From positions 908,267 through 972,266 of the forward strand of contig BCJX01000002.1 in the NCBI GenBank assembly GCA_001600415.1: DNA of 64,000 nucleotides, in the 5' to 3' direction. A program made the position numbers and the translations under genes. Of this stretch, positions 30,431-42,091 are shown one piece after another; the stretch's first letter is position 1; each line of letters opens with the position of its first letter. The stretch comes from Pascua guehoae. Its lineage: Eukaryota > Basidiomycota > Tremellomycetes > Trichosporonales > Trichosporonaceae. Under the pieces are notes generated by a model. It was not told the DNA's origin. It saw only the letters and a program-made list of their open reading frames with translations, and ran no database searches.

Positions 30431-32266
30431 ATGTTGCCGGAAGCATCTGTGGATTTTCCCATCAGTCTGGTTTGCCCGCCTCCATTCCAGTCCAAACCAC
30501 GCCCCCCATCCCCATCCCTTTCGCTGTCGCCGTCATCACCACTCTTGCCCCCGTTGGCTCCGTCGTTTGACGCGTCCTCGTCTGCCCTCTCGCTATCGTC
30601 CGCCACTCTGTGTTCGTCGTCTCGAGCGCCATTCAGGCCAACACCTCCTCCCATCTCTCACCCCCGCGCGACTTCTATATTTGAGGCGATAGAGGAGGCA
30701 TGGCGGGCCGACAGCTCTCGCTTCGAACCCGAATACGACGCTCTTTTCATCAAGCACGGCGCCCCCCGGCCTCGCAATCATCTTCGTCCAGTCCGTCATG
30801 TTAGGCGAGGACGTGCGCGAACGCTTTTCCACCGGCACGGCTTCCCCCGCCGCCATCGCCTCAGTCGACCTCATTCAACGAACGGAAGTCCTGGTGTCGC
30901 CCTGCCATTTACTTCGACATTGTCGCCGACTACGGCGGCTCAAGCACCGCCGCCGTCCCATACTCGCACTGTGAGAAGATGAAGGTATTTGGTGCGGCCC
31001 GCCGGGTTCACGACCAGCACAACAGGCCTTCGTATCGCAAGCAGCACCCGTCCAAAGTTTTTTACACGACCTTCAAGGTGAGTGTTTTTTTCCGTTGCAG
31101 TCCGACACACCTACCACCCACACCATCGTCACTCTCCTACATCATCATGCCTACCAACCACAACCCCCCTATGCCCTTGGACTATCCACTGTCACTTGCC
31201 CGGTCGATTGTCACGGCTGAACACACCCTTTCTTTTGCTTACAAAGCAGGACGGAGGGCAGCATCCGTTCAGAGCTGCGTGGAGTCGTACATTTGACGAG
31301 CTCGACGACCTGCTTGTTCGCGGCATTGGGCCCCGCGGGCGTGCCGCCACGGCAACGCTGATGGAAGAATTTTACCTTGTCGCTGCCAATCTCTTTGTCC
31401 TCCCCGACACCCTCGCCGCTCTCCATGCGCGCGGCATCACCCTTCCCCCCCCGCACTAGCGCCTCGTACAACCGCCGCTTGGTGGGCCTCAAGCGCCCGT
31501 TCTCTCACGAAGACTTGGTGGAGTGGGGCTTGCTCAGCGCCGCGCAGAGGCGGTTCCTTATGGGGTGGAAGGACCGGAACCCGTCCCTTCTCGACTATCT
31601 CATCTTCCTCAACCCCGCAAAAGAGGACTCCATCCGGGAGCACCTGCGTGAGGTAAGTACAGTAACCCCACACAGCACTTTACCGCTGAACAGTGAGCTG
31701 ACTTGCAGGCCAGCCAGCGCGGCATGCGCACGGCCCTCGCCACGCAAGGCAAGCACAGGTTGGAGGACTGGCTCGATGGCTCCAAGACAGTGAGTATCCC
31801 CCCCTCCCACGTCAACGTGACCTTGGCCGAATCTCGACCCGCTTACCCGCTGACGCTGCAGGTTTCAGTCCAGCCGGGCGGCGGCGACGGCGTCGTCCGC
31901 TTTATCGACACCCCCCACATTATTACCTGGATCCAGAACCAGTACAACCTTCCCCCGCTTCCCGTCAAGTGCGTGGTACTGAGGTTCCCCCCCGGCACCG
32001 CCAGCCGCCATCGCAAGTGGATCGGCAGCAAGCTCCACCTGAAGGTGGTCAGCGACGACTTTCAATTCAGCGCGCACAACTCATACATAGAAGTTCGCCG
32101 CGGGGGCGTCAAGATCTTTGACCTCGACCTTGCGGCCATGCGCCCTGAGCCCAAGACCACCAAACCTCCCAAGCCCGGCTCTTCTCGCGCCGACCATTTT
32201 GCATACCTCCTCGGGTACCTCGGGTACCTTGCGCACCACTACCTTCCCGACCTCGATAACCTGTAG
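30431..32266 (+). pseudogene. GIY-YIG family B, copy B2, frameshifted
   Basis: Paralogue of B3 and, more distantly, of B1 and B4. Recognisable parts: a Pro/Ser-rich linker; ATSIFEAIEEAWRADSSRF; ALFIKHG; RPAIYFDIVADYGGSS; an Arg/His core RRVHDQHNRPSYR; FDELDDLLVRGI; LMEEFYLVAANLF (Glu at the metal-binding position); RRFLMGWKDRNPSLLDYLI; and a C-terminal domain ending YLAHHYLPDLDNL at 32266. The frame changes at least three times: at the C run near 30761-30770, near 30890 just before WCRP, and at the eight-C run near 31446-31453. Two of the three lie in C homopolymers, so sequencing error is possible. Downstream exons (31710-31791, 31862-32266) are clean. The first exons were not found. Confidence 0.6.
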
Positions 32267-33334
32267 CAATGTAGAATCAATTGTTCCCTGCCATTTTGCC
32301 CTCTCTGTCACTTGCCTGACACGTGGGCTCAGCCAAGGCACCATTGATCGTGAGCACGTCAGCTGCAAAGGTGGCTACAGACTTATTAGGGATCACAAAA
32401 GGATCAGAACATGCTTGCAAAGCTGGGCATGCAACACGCGTCTTTCCGGGTTTGGTAGCGTCCATGCACTCTGTCGTGGTTTCGTGCTCTGAAGTAAATT
32501 GAGCTGGGAGATGTGGCCACTCGTCGAGGAGAGTAATTGAAGGCCCTGTGTTCGCACAATGCAATAAGATGCGTTCTGTTGGCGTGGCCCATTGTAGCCA
32601 CCACTAGGGCGTATAATACCCACACAAGAGCGACCCACCACTACAAGTCGCCCCGTTGTACAACTGTTAGTCTGCAATGTTCTGTCTCTCGATGCCCCTC
32701 TACTGCACCGTTTGAGTACCTTTTGCAACTGGCAACGTCGCAGACCTCTACATGTTCTGTTGTGACTGTCAGTGACCCTCATTGGCCGTAGAATCACCGA
32801 CACCGATGGATGAAGAGAACCCTCGGCTGGACAGGCGGGTAACATGACACTGAGGGACGGTCCTGTTGGCAAAGACAATTCATGTAATGACTCTCATTTG
32901 TCACACTCAGACAACTTGAGAATGAACCGCGAGCACTTAATGCTTGCCATGGACAGATCCTGGTCAACGCTTACACACCAGTGATAGAAAGATGACTTAG
33001 GACAGCCGAACTTGTCCAAATTTTACCAGGAAAGGACATCAGTGGCTGACTGTCACTGCTGAAACACAAGTGGTAAGTTTTAACTTGGCCGAAGAGATGT
33101 TCATAAAGAGCTGGTTGACAGGGCTATCGAGCTATTTTTTTGACACTCATAGCATGGCTGCATGGGCCACAAAAACAAATACAATGTTTCACTGACGGCC
33201 ACGACTAATCCGGGTCTCGCGACAAAGCAAATAAACCTATACGCTTCTCTCTCACTCAAAGTCCTTTCATTCTCACCCACGGCTTTGTCATCTCCATCGT
33301 CCCGCTTTCTCCCTCGCTTACCACTTAATCTACA
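32267..33334. other. Intergenic region between B2 and B3
   Basis: About 1.07 kb without a supported gene, repeat or RNA. The last 100 bases before 33335 are pyrimidine-rich (CTCTCTCACTC, TCCCGC), like a promoter leader. Confidence 0.5.
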
Positions 33335-35147
33335 ATGGCCCCGTCGCACTGGGACTCTGCCAAGCAGAATACTGGCCAACGCCAGTTAGTTCTCCACAGC
33401 ATCAACACTGTGAGTACCATTGTCATCCTTCCCACCTTCGCTCTGTTGCTCGATACTCTCAGCCAGAGCCGCTCGATTGCCGGTGACTCGTAGACCCCGC
33501 TTCCAGTCAAAACACGAAGCCGCGACACGAACGAGAGTGACAACCTCCTTCAGGCCCCTCTGACATTTGCAAAGGTCGACAGCAAGTACGTACCCCATTC
33601 CAACCTGTGTCCACAAAAGCTGCTCCTTTCATCAGCTGACGTTATTTAGTTCTGCAACCTCCCCATCCTCCATCAACCTCCCCCCCCCCCCCCCCCGATC
33701 TCCTACCCTCGCGTCGCGGCCATCTTTGCTGCGATCGAGGGAGACTGGCGCTCGGAACCCTAGCGTTAGGAGGAGGAGTACTACAAGCTCTTCCAAAAGC
33801 ATGATCCCCAGGGCCTCGCCACGCTCTTTCTCCGCCACGTCTGGTTTCAAGATTACCTCTGCGAGCGGTTTTCCATTGGGGAACCCTCCCCCGCCACAAC
33901 CGCAACGGCCGACATGATCAACCGCACGCCGTTCTGGTGTCGGCCGGCGGTCTACATCGACACCATCGACTCGGCCTACGGCGGCTCGAGCACCGGTGCT
34001 GTCCCTTAGGGCAACGGCTGGAAGACGACAAAGGTGTTCGGCGTCACCCGGCGGGTGCACGATGAGCACAACGAACCGAGGTACCGCCGAGATCATCCCA
34101 AGGCCCACTACGCAGCAACGTACAAAGTGAGTGTGCATCTCTTCCTTTCAGCCAGACTGTCTGTTCGATTCGCGCTAACAAAGCAGGATGGCAAGCCCCA
34201 CATTTTGCTGCGGCCTGGAGCCCAACTTTTGACGAGCTCGACGCTATGCTTGTTCGCGGCATTCCCCGCGGGCGTGCCGCCATGACTACTATCGTCGAAG
34301 AGCTGGTTCACGTTGCCGCCAATCTTTTCGTCACCCCCGCGACTGCCGCCGCTGTCGACCGCCGCGGCCTCACGCTCCCCCCTCGCACCCGCCCCTCCCA
34401 CAACCGAAGCTGGGCCCTCGGGCTGGAGCGAATGTTCGCCCCGGCCGAGCTATTCGAGTGGGGTCACATGAGTGCGGAGACGCGCCGCTTCATGATGGGC
34501 TGGGATCGCAACCCTTCTGTCCTCGATTGGCTTCTTTTTCCTCTACTGAGGTAAGCATGAGCACAACCACCCTCACAGTCCTACACCCTCAAATAATGAG
34601 CTGACTTGCAGGCCAGTTGGCTAGGTATTCGCGCTACACTCGCAACCCAGGGCAGGAACGGGGTCCACGAGTTTGTTAAGTGACTGGATCGCAACAGGTT
34701 ACGGGCTTTCGCCGCTTTCCGTCAGCCCCGTCACCCTCAAGTTTCCTCCAGGCAAGGCGAACGAGTCCCCACGCTGGCAACAAGATCGACCTCTCAAGAT
34801 CATCACTACTCGACTTCTCCTTCAACCACGATGACTCGTGCATGGAAGTGTCGCGAAGCGGCAAGAAGCTCTTCCACCTCGACATTACCACCATGAACAC
34901 TGCCTTCAAGGATATCGCCAGCCACAGGAGGCTTCTTCCCGCGCTGACCACTTCAAATACTTGGTGGGGTACCTGGGAGTACCTCGCCCACCGTTACTTC
35001 CCCAACCTCGATGATATTAACGAGACAAAATCCACATCTCATACTTGCTACTATTTCACTGCGCCGTTCTGCCCGTCTGCCACTTACCTCACACGTGTAC
35101 TCGGGTACCTTGGGCAGCTGCGTGATACGTGGTTAATTTCGTCCTGA
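33335..35147 (+). pseudogene. GIY-YIG family B, copy B3, four TAG stops and a frameshift
   Basis: Same layout as B4/B2. The first exon (33335, MAPSHWDSAKQNTGQRQLVL) and second exon (ending NLLQAPLTFAKVDS) align with exons 1-2 of B4. The main exon has IFAAIEGDWRSEP, YYKLFQKHDPQGLATLFL, RPAVYIDTIDSAYGGSS, RRVHDEHNEPRYRRDHP; the next has FDELDAMLVRGIPRGR and TIVEELVHVAANLF. In-frame TAG codons occur at 33491, 33761, 33767 and 34007; the last replaces the residue aligned with the YIG tyrosine region (Tyr in B2). One base is missing near 34204, and the terminal exon (34680 on) shifts frame again. A C run of about 16 bases at 33684-33699 lies in the linker. The copy cannot encode a full protein. 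The 3' limit is approximate. Confidence 0.7.
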
Positions 35148-37499
35148 TCGGAAGCTTGAGACGCTGTGAGCTGTGTCGCTGCTAGCTGGCTGGCCCCCTA
35201 TATTACCACTCGCCACCGGGCACAGGGGCACGGGATATTGGATGTGGTAGCACTGTGGTATACGGCACTGTGGTCTTCCACGCACCATGCCTTTTCGGCC
35301 AAACTGATATGTAGGGTTGCTGTAAGCTGCGTGCCGTAGTGTAGTAATGGTTTTGGGGAGGCTGATGCGCAACCTTGCCTCGATGGGCTTAAACCTCATC
35401 AACCCAACGAGGTGACCAGCGTCTCTCTACCCGTACGTACCGCACCACCGTCCAACAAATGGTCTCTTGCCTCTTGCACGTTCCAGTGATGCCATAGAAT
35501 TCTTCAGTCTCTCTGGAGATCTCTGTTCCGAACTTGCATCACTTCTGATCCGAGCAGAGGAGACGTGCATGCTACAACTAGGCTGGCCCATGATTTGGCA
35601 CGTCACCAAGCGACGACTGTCACACTGTTGCCGCCATACACGCCACCGGCCTGCGGCGCCGGGAGGCCGGTTCGGCTCTGACGATCTCTCATGGCATGAG
35701 ACTCACCAGATTTCAAACCGCCGGCCGCCGGGCTTGGCGGTTTGGGCTGATCGGGCACGTGCGTATGCGGGTTCATGCGTACTGCAGCGAGCTGTCGGCT
35801 ACTATTCTGGCTTAGCAGATGACAGAGGGGCAGCGAGGTAGTCCGAGAAGACCAGCTAGGCTAAATTACTACAAGTGCCTCGTAAGAATAATAGAATGTC
35901 ACCTGGTGGGCACCTGCATCCCTTTGCACGCTTTCATCATTCCGTGATGTTTCCTAGAGTGTGCGGTTTTGCAAGTTGTGGTGGTAGATGGCCGCCCATG
36001 GCCATCCCACTCACGGGTCAACACTGTTTGGTTCGCAGCACACGAAGCTGCAAGGCTAGCTGCTAGCAGCCTCCACCCGACGGTGGCCAGTACCTCACCC
36101 CCCCTTCGGCCTCGGCCGAGTGTAATGCTGTATGTGCCCCCCAGCCTCGGCCCTCGCCGCCTTTGGATGTTCAGACCTCGTTCCTGGGCCAGTTCCGACC
36201 CGAGTGGCTGCCACCCGTCAGCTGCCAGCTTTTCTTGCTTCTGACATGCGCCCCATACCTCCCGCGAGCGCCGCTGCTCACCCCTCACGTCTCAAGAAGT
36301 GTTGCCAAGCTGGAGGCTGGTCCCTATGACGTCTTGTGATCGAATGACCGAGCCGTTTTTGCCCAATCATGACATGGTCCTCAGTTATCCGGTACCTGGT
36401 GCGAGAGGACGATCGCTTGGCGTGTTGATATGGAGGCTTGTGCGTCCAGGGCTGTTGGTTCCGTTCTATTTTCTGCGCAAATCCAGACCACAATGGTCAA
36501 ATCACGCGACTGGCCACATGTTTGGCTCCGTCCGCGCGCCCAGTGACCAGTGGTTTGTCCCCAGGCGTACAGGCGTCACCCACCGTCCCCCATGTGTCGC
36601 ATGTCACGGGTGACTGCTTGCTGCTTTGAAGCTGTGCACGTAACCCTAACCCGAGGTGGTTTTCCTCTGTGGAAACTCAGTTCCCCCGCCTTCAACAAAC
36701 CACAGTTTATTCCAGAAATTCGTACAAATCAAGCAACCGGGCTCATAATATGCACAAAATTACTTGCAAGCTGTCGTGGTAGGGTTTGGTCCGTTTTGTC
36801 GTTGCATGGGGGATATCACGATCCGCGTCGGGTGGCGTTCCGGCTTTTGCCTCGGGTACCTGGATGATGCTTCTTATCTGTCTCCTGTCGGGTCACCTGC
36901 GCAGCTTTAACCAATGGTGAGCCTTGGGGTATCACATTTGGATGAAAACACGAGGAGGGGCGCTGCTAAGAAGCAAAGAAGGACACACGGGGGCGGTGCC
37001 AAGAGATCCCGTAGACCCCATGACCAACTCAAAGTGGCATTTTTTTTTGCAGTGTGGCAGTATTTTTTTCAATGCACTGGCCTCTTGAGCGCACCACGAC
37101 ATTGGCCATGACCACCCACCCGGACATGCGTACTACCTTTCTGCTCTGCAAGAGACCCTGGAGATTGTCGCTATAAATTGGCGAGGCCGAGGCCAAGAGT
37201 TGCGCCCTCTTCCCACACGCAAAACACCCACTATTGCTCACTGTTCACCACTGCCTGGCGTCTGGAGCCAGCCTTGCTGCCTCGAGGACCCCTGTACTTG
37301 CTGATCGCTTGCTCTGGAATGGTAGGGGACTGACATAGCTGACTGGACTCTCCGACCTCGGGACGGCCGTTGCCGCTACGGGGTCTACGGTGGAGTGCGC
37401 TGGGCATACAAAACGAGTGGGATGACATGTTCTTGACTCCAATCCCCCACCTCTGAAATTTTTTCACCTCTCCCCCCACACCGCCCACACACCACCACC
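35148..37499. other. Intergenic region, 2.35 kb, nothing recognised
   Basis: No repeat, RNA or coding exon is supported. T-rich runs at about 37040-37075 and CT-rich sequence before 37500 look like promoter sequence for B4. Confidence 0.45.
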
Positions 37500-39792
37500 A
37501 TGCCTGTTGTCCGGCCGGTCAAGACGAGCAGCAGCCTGAGGCAAACAACCCTCCGTGGGCTGCATACCGTATGTATCTCCCACTTCCCTACCACTCATTG
37601 TTCGTCTCGCTAACACGAAGACCGCGAACAGCAACAGTAGCCGCCGGCGCCGCTCAAGCAAGCGTGACAGTCTGGTCCAGACTCCTCTTGCGTTTGCCAA
37701 GATCACCAACGTATGTGTCCCGTTTTCCGCTCCTGCTGCTCCATTTCCCAACTCTTGCTGATGTTGTTGCAGTCCAATGCCACCAACCCCAAAACCTCCC
37801 TTGAAGGCACGTCAGACTCCCCCATATCCCTTGTTACTCCACCCTCCTCGCCCTCCAAAGTTCGCGTGAGTACCTCACCTCCATCCCACCTTACCCAACT
37901 GTTCCTTGAACGTTCTGGCCCGCGCTATCCGTCATGCTTGTTCATCGTCACGAGTGTTCGTTGCCATTTACTGACTGTGCTACAGAAACGGGAGAGGAGT
38001 AGCGCTTGTCTGTCTCCAACGTCCCCCAGCTCACCCCTGCGGACTAGCAGCTCTGCGGTAAGTGTCTTCTTGCTCCTCCTGACCCCAGAGTTATTTGCCT
38101 TCATTAGCTGACGAAGCCTTAGACTCGGTCAGGGACGGAGGCTGTGAAGGCGCTCTTCCCCACCTCTGTGCTTCACAACTCGCCTGACCCCCAACGCCTG
38201 TCCCTCCCGTCCTTCGCTTCAGCTGGTTCCTCGTCGGTCCTCCCCTCGTCGCCTCTCCCCTCGTCGCCCCTCCCTTCGTCGGCCCTTGCCTCGTCGCCCC
38301 TCCCCTCGGGCTTCTCCTCTGTGCCTGGTCCCTCTGCGCGGGCTGTCGCCTCGTCTGCTCTCCCATCTGAGGAGATCTTCTCTGAAGAAAACGTGCGAAA
38401 GTGCTTCGCCGCTCTCGACCATGCGCGGGGATCGTACATGCAAGAGTCGTTTGACGCCGTGTTCACCCTCTTTGGCTACGACGGCCTGACGCAGCTCTTT
38501 CTTGACAACCGGTTTTCTCGCGAGACGACCGACTACTTCGCAAACCACGGCACGGTCACTGCCGAGTCGCTCTCCAACGCCATTGTCATCACGCACGACA
38601 CCAACTTTTGCCAACCTGGCATTTATCTTGACACTGGCGAGGTCGACAGCCCCGGCTTCCCCAGTGTGTATTGGGGCTCGTCGTCGTCGAAGAAGAAGCG
38701 TTACGTCGAGGAGGACCTCACCCACACCCCCCTCACCGGCGTGGCGGGCCGCACTCGCTGCCACGAGTCGCCATCCTACCGCCTTGAGGAGGGTAACATC
38801 AAACTCAAGCACTATGTCATCGGCTACCGCGTGAGTATAGTCTTACCCTTGCACTAGCTGACAACAGAGCGGGAAGCCCCACCTTTACGTCCTCGTTTGG
38901 GGCATGTCACACGCCCGCCTTGACGACCTCGTCGCTCCCCTCCCGACTGACGTTCGCTCGGGGAGCCGGGTGGCCTTGGTCAACACGATCGAGGCCGCCT
39001 GGATCCTCCTGTCGGACGCGTTCACCGACGAGCGGACGAGACCAGCGCGCCAGCGGTTTGGTGTCCGCTTCATCACCCCCATTGTCCCGTCGACCAACGG
39101 CGCGTCGGCCCTTGACCTTGGGACCATGTGGACCGCCGAGACTGCGGCTGCTGCTTCCCAGCAAGCGGCAGCCGCCCGCGACCATCACCTGGGCGTACCC
39201 CAAGGTACCAACACACCCGCTGCCCACTACCACCAGATCCTCAACCCCAGCCGTGCCCGTCAGGATTTTGCGAGAGTAGGTCCATTGCCATGTTGACGGG
39301 CGGTAACTGACTTTCAGGGCGCAGCAGCCACAAGCGCGTCAAGTGAAGCACGCAAAAAAGCAGAGTTCTTCAGCACAACAGGAAAAATGGCAAGTACTCA
39401 ATTCTCATCCTCGTTTTAGACGTGCTGACGGTTGGCAGATTGCCATTTGCGGACCCTCTGGAGATGGGAAAATTTTCCTGTTAGAGAACAAGTCTGCCAT
39501 GGCTTTTATCAGTTCGGACCTCCAACGCCCCGTCACTGGCACCAAACTACAGTTTTTCTTCCCCTCGGGCACCGTCAGGCGCATCCCTACCTTCATCAAG
39601 TCCCGCTGCGCGATCCAGCTCTCCGACCCAACAGGCACATTTAGCGCAGCAACCATAGTCATGACCGTTACCCCGCCGACCGCACCTCGGTTCACCCTCA
39701 CCCAAGCCGACTACCGACACGAGCGCTCGAGCAAACGCGTGGGTTGGGAGAGGATGGCGAGCTATGCTCGCTACCTCAAGTCACTGCCTTGA
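37500..39792 (+). CDS. GIY-YIG nuclease-fold family B protein, intact copy B4
   Basis: Best-preserved member: eight exons, all phase 0 (37500-37568, 37621-37710, 37773-37865, 37986-38057, 38123-38830, 38868-39275, 39318-39389, 39439-39792), 621 residues. Four short exons encode a basic Ser/Pro-rich N-terminus (SSRRRRSSKRDS, possible nuclear signal). Exon 5 has a PLPSSPLPSS repeat, a helical lead-in (ENVRKCFAALDHARGSYM), then PGIYLD, a fourteen-residue gap and VYWGSSSSKKKR. The Tyr codon is at 38669 and the Arg codon at 38699, exactly ten residues on. GRTRCHESPSYR and HYVIGYR follow. Exon 6 has HLYVLVWG and NTIEAAWILLSDAF (Glu codon 38991). Exon 8 opens IAICGPSGDGK and ends YARYLKSLP. The intron before exon 8 is GC-AG (GCAAGT donor at 39390). 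GIY-YIG nucleases cut DNA by a single-metal mechanism; activity and target here are unknown. Confidence 0.75.
38225..38310 (+). repeat. In-frame CTCGTCGCCCCTCCC-type tandem repeat
   Basis: A 15-bp unit, partly diverged, repeated about four to five times in exon 5 of B4, encoding the PLPSSPLPSSALASSPLPSG linker. It keeps the reading frame. Confidence 0.7.
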
Positions 39793-40078
39793 AAGCGGAC
39801 GGTAGCATTATCTCGTTGTACACAAATCTTTTCATCCTCTGCTTATGATATTTCATGACGTTCAATTCTATTTGTTGCACTCTGCCAGGCCTCCTTTCTC
39901 CTTGTGTTCTTTTGGTATCCGTACGCAGTGCTGGCTTCGTATTTAGCACGCTGGTTATCATTGGCGTTAGGCGTGTGGTGAATGCACAATGCCTGTGTGA
40001 CGGGCAATGGACAGTCACTCCTGATCCAAACGAAAATGCGATGCAAAAGTGATAATACAACAACACCATTTACCACCT

Positions 40079-41133
40079 CTATTCAAACACCACATCAACC
40101 CACTTTCTCCCCCGACGATTCACTGCCCCCTTTATCGCCCGCCTCTGCGCCAACTCCACACCACGTAGCCCAAGCCTGCGTAGGCTCGGCAGCTGCCCGT
40201 TTCCGCCCACGAGCGCGTCGACTGCCGTCTCTGGGGCCATCGGCAGGAACGAAATGTCAAGCGTCTGCAAGTGTGAGCTAGCAAAACCGGGAGCAATCTC
40301 ACCTGCAGAACAATAAGCTTCCTCCCGAGCATTCCCAGAGCGCGCACGTCGTGCTCTGACGGGTTGCGCACCCGGATCCCCGCGAGCCCCAGCGCCCGAA
40401 GACCCGGGGGCAGGGCCGTGGCGAGCCTGTCGAGGTCGACTGTGCTAAACGTCAAGTCGAGCGAGGTGAGAGTCAGGGCGCGGAGGCGGGGAATGTCACG
40501 GAGGAGCGCGTGCGGTGCGGGGTGGACGGTGAGGGCGAGATGGTGAATGGTGGATGAGCCCGTGGGCGCGTCGTCGGCGTCCCAGTCGTCCTCTGATTCG
40601 TCACTTGGAGGTGCGCGCGGTGTCGGCGAGTATTCCAGCAGGACGCGGAGCTGGGTATCTCCCAGCCGCCGCCGGTCGTGTGGTGGTAGCGCGCCGGCCA
40701 TGTCGACGAGGGCTGCACGGAGGCGGGGTTCGAGCTCCGTGCACGTGGCAAGCACCACGTCGCCATAGGTCACCTGCCCATCGCCACCGTCGTCCTCGTA
40801 TACCGTCGTGTCGCTCAGGAGGCGCAGGACCAGACCCAGCGACGTGTCCAGCAAGCTCGCCGCGCCGCGTTCCCGCCGCGGCGGTGCATGGCCTAGAAAC
40901 GCGGCCGCTGCGTACAGGTCGTTTGCTGTCGCCTCTCGCACGGGGGTCGTTTCCACAACCTCGACCTTTGGCCGGCGCCACGACCGCGGCGGTGCGGGGC
41001 CGGCCACCGATCGTGCCGACGAGAGGTGCGCGGCTTGCTCTCGACGAAGGAGCTCGGCCCTGTGGTGTTAGTATCGAGAGTAGGGGCAAGGGGGACCGTC
41101 CATTCCCTGTCGATACCCGGAGCCTCTTTTCAT
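40079..41133 (-). CDS. Leucine-rich-repeat-like hypothetical protein
   Basis: Three exons (41133-41117, 41059-40303, 40264-40079) give 319 residues. A 17-nt first exon (MKRGSG) splices in frame to AELLRREQAAHLSS. The C-terminal half has leucine-patterned repeats typical of fungal F-box/LRR-type proteins: IHHLALTVH, LRDIPRLRALTLTSLDLTF, LATALPPGLRALGLAGIRV, VRALGMLGRKLIVLQTLDIS, LPSLRRLGLRGVEL. The N-terminal part is Arg/Pro-rich and includes an acidic patch (SDESEDDWDADDAP). No F-box motif is clear, so the partner and pathway are unknown. It converges with family B copy B4 (stops 287 bases apart). The first exon rests on a good GTATCG donor, ACACCACAG acceptor and frame only. Confidence 0.7.
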
Positions 41134-41429
41134 GTGCTTGACTCCTCAATGATTTAATCCCATCAAGCCCACCAGCCCAGCAAACGGCGACACAAATGTC
41201 GGGGCGGTAGGGACCCCATCTCCCGCATTAGAGTCTTCCAACCTGGCATGGGCCCCCCTGCTTGACCACACCCATGCCCCGAACCTCTTCCTGCCACCAT
41301 TGCCCACAAAGTGCCCCAGAATACCACTTAGAAGCACTCATCCCCCTCTCGAACAACACCTATAGTAGCGCAAATGGCCGGCAAGCGCCATTCCCGCCTC
41401 CTACGTGATAGCTTGGACGCTGAACGGCC

Positions 41430-41861
41430 CTACTGCAGAGACGGGGGCCATGTACAGCTCCTGCCGCTTTGCAACCCCACTACCCGTTACACTCACGGAT
41501 GTATCCCACCGTCGTCGATATCAATCGCACTCGTCACCGCCGTCCCGGGCACAGGTGTCCATGCGCGCTCGCGTAGGTGCGGTGGAAACTCGCGCGCCGC
41601 CGAGCCCGGTCCTGCCGCTCGCGAGGCTGCGAGAATTTCATTGACGGTACGGTCACGTCGCACGCGACGTGACTCGGACGACGCGCCTACGAGGTGCTTG
41701 AACGAGGGCGCATGCTTGGGCATGCCTGGACGGTGCTCGAGTGGCAAAGAGGGATGGAGATGGAGATTTGTGTCGAGGGAGAGTGGTGGCGGAGACAAGG
41801 CCCCAGGGTTCTGAATCTTGGATGCAGACTCGGTCTGGCCGGTCCGGCGAATTCCCCGCAT
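41430..41861 (-). CDS. Small basic hypothetical protein, two exons
   Basis: Tentative. Exons 41861-41497 and 41466-41430 join in frame to 133 residues. The sequence is Pro/Arg/Ser-rich with a better-structured middle: RPGMPKHAPSFKHLVGASSE, RRDRTVNEILAASRAA, FPPHLRERAWTPVPGTA. The intron is 30 nt, at the low end for this genome, which lowers confidence. The opposite strand also carries an open frame here; I prefer the minus strand for its residue composition and the GTGAGT donor. It is divergent from AMS1, about 230 bases apart. Confidence 0.4.
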
Positions 41862-42091
41862 TGATCCGCGTCATTACCCCGCACATCAGCCTCCGACGTC
41901 GTCACGAGCGTCTGTCTCCCGTCGCCATGGTGCCGATCACCCGCCACCAAAGGCCAAGCTCGAAGCAACTAGATGTGCCTCTTGCCCAGCATCGGCCAGC
42001 ACCGGCATTCACCCACATGTCAACGTGGTTCAACCTTCTATCTGGACCACAGTCTCTTGTCCATCCTCTCCATCCAGCATCCACAACCACG

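Noticed and set aside
33335..34127. TAG readthrough or stop-codon reassignment explaining B3
   Set aside because: A nearby frameshift and diverged terminal exon favour a pseudogene, and TAG ends ordinary genes here (the CSN3, DUF3605 and pseudouridine-enzyme genes).
39439..39480. GPSGDGK in the C-terminal exon of B1/B4 as a Walker A P-loop
   Set aside because: It fits GxxxxGK but is followed by Ile rather than Ser/Thr, no Walker B follows, and B2 lacks it; not an NTPase signature.
40554..41149. Long plus-strand and alternative minus-strand frames over the LRR-like gene
   Set aside because: Arg/Ala/Ser-rich shadow frames produced by GC-rich codons of the real gene.
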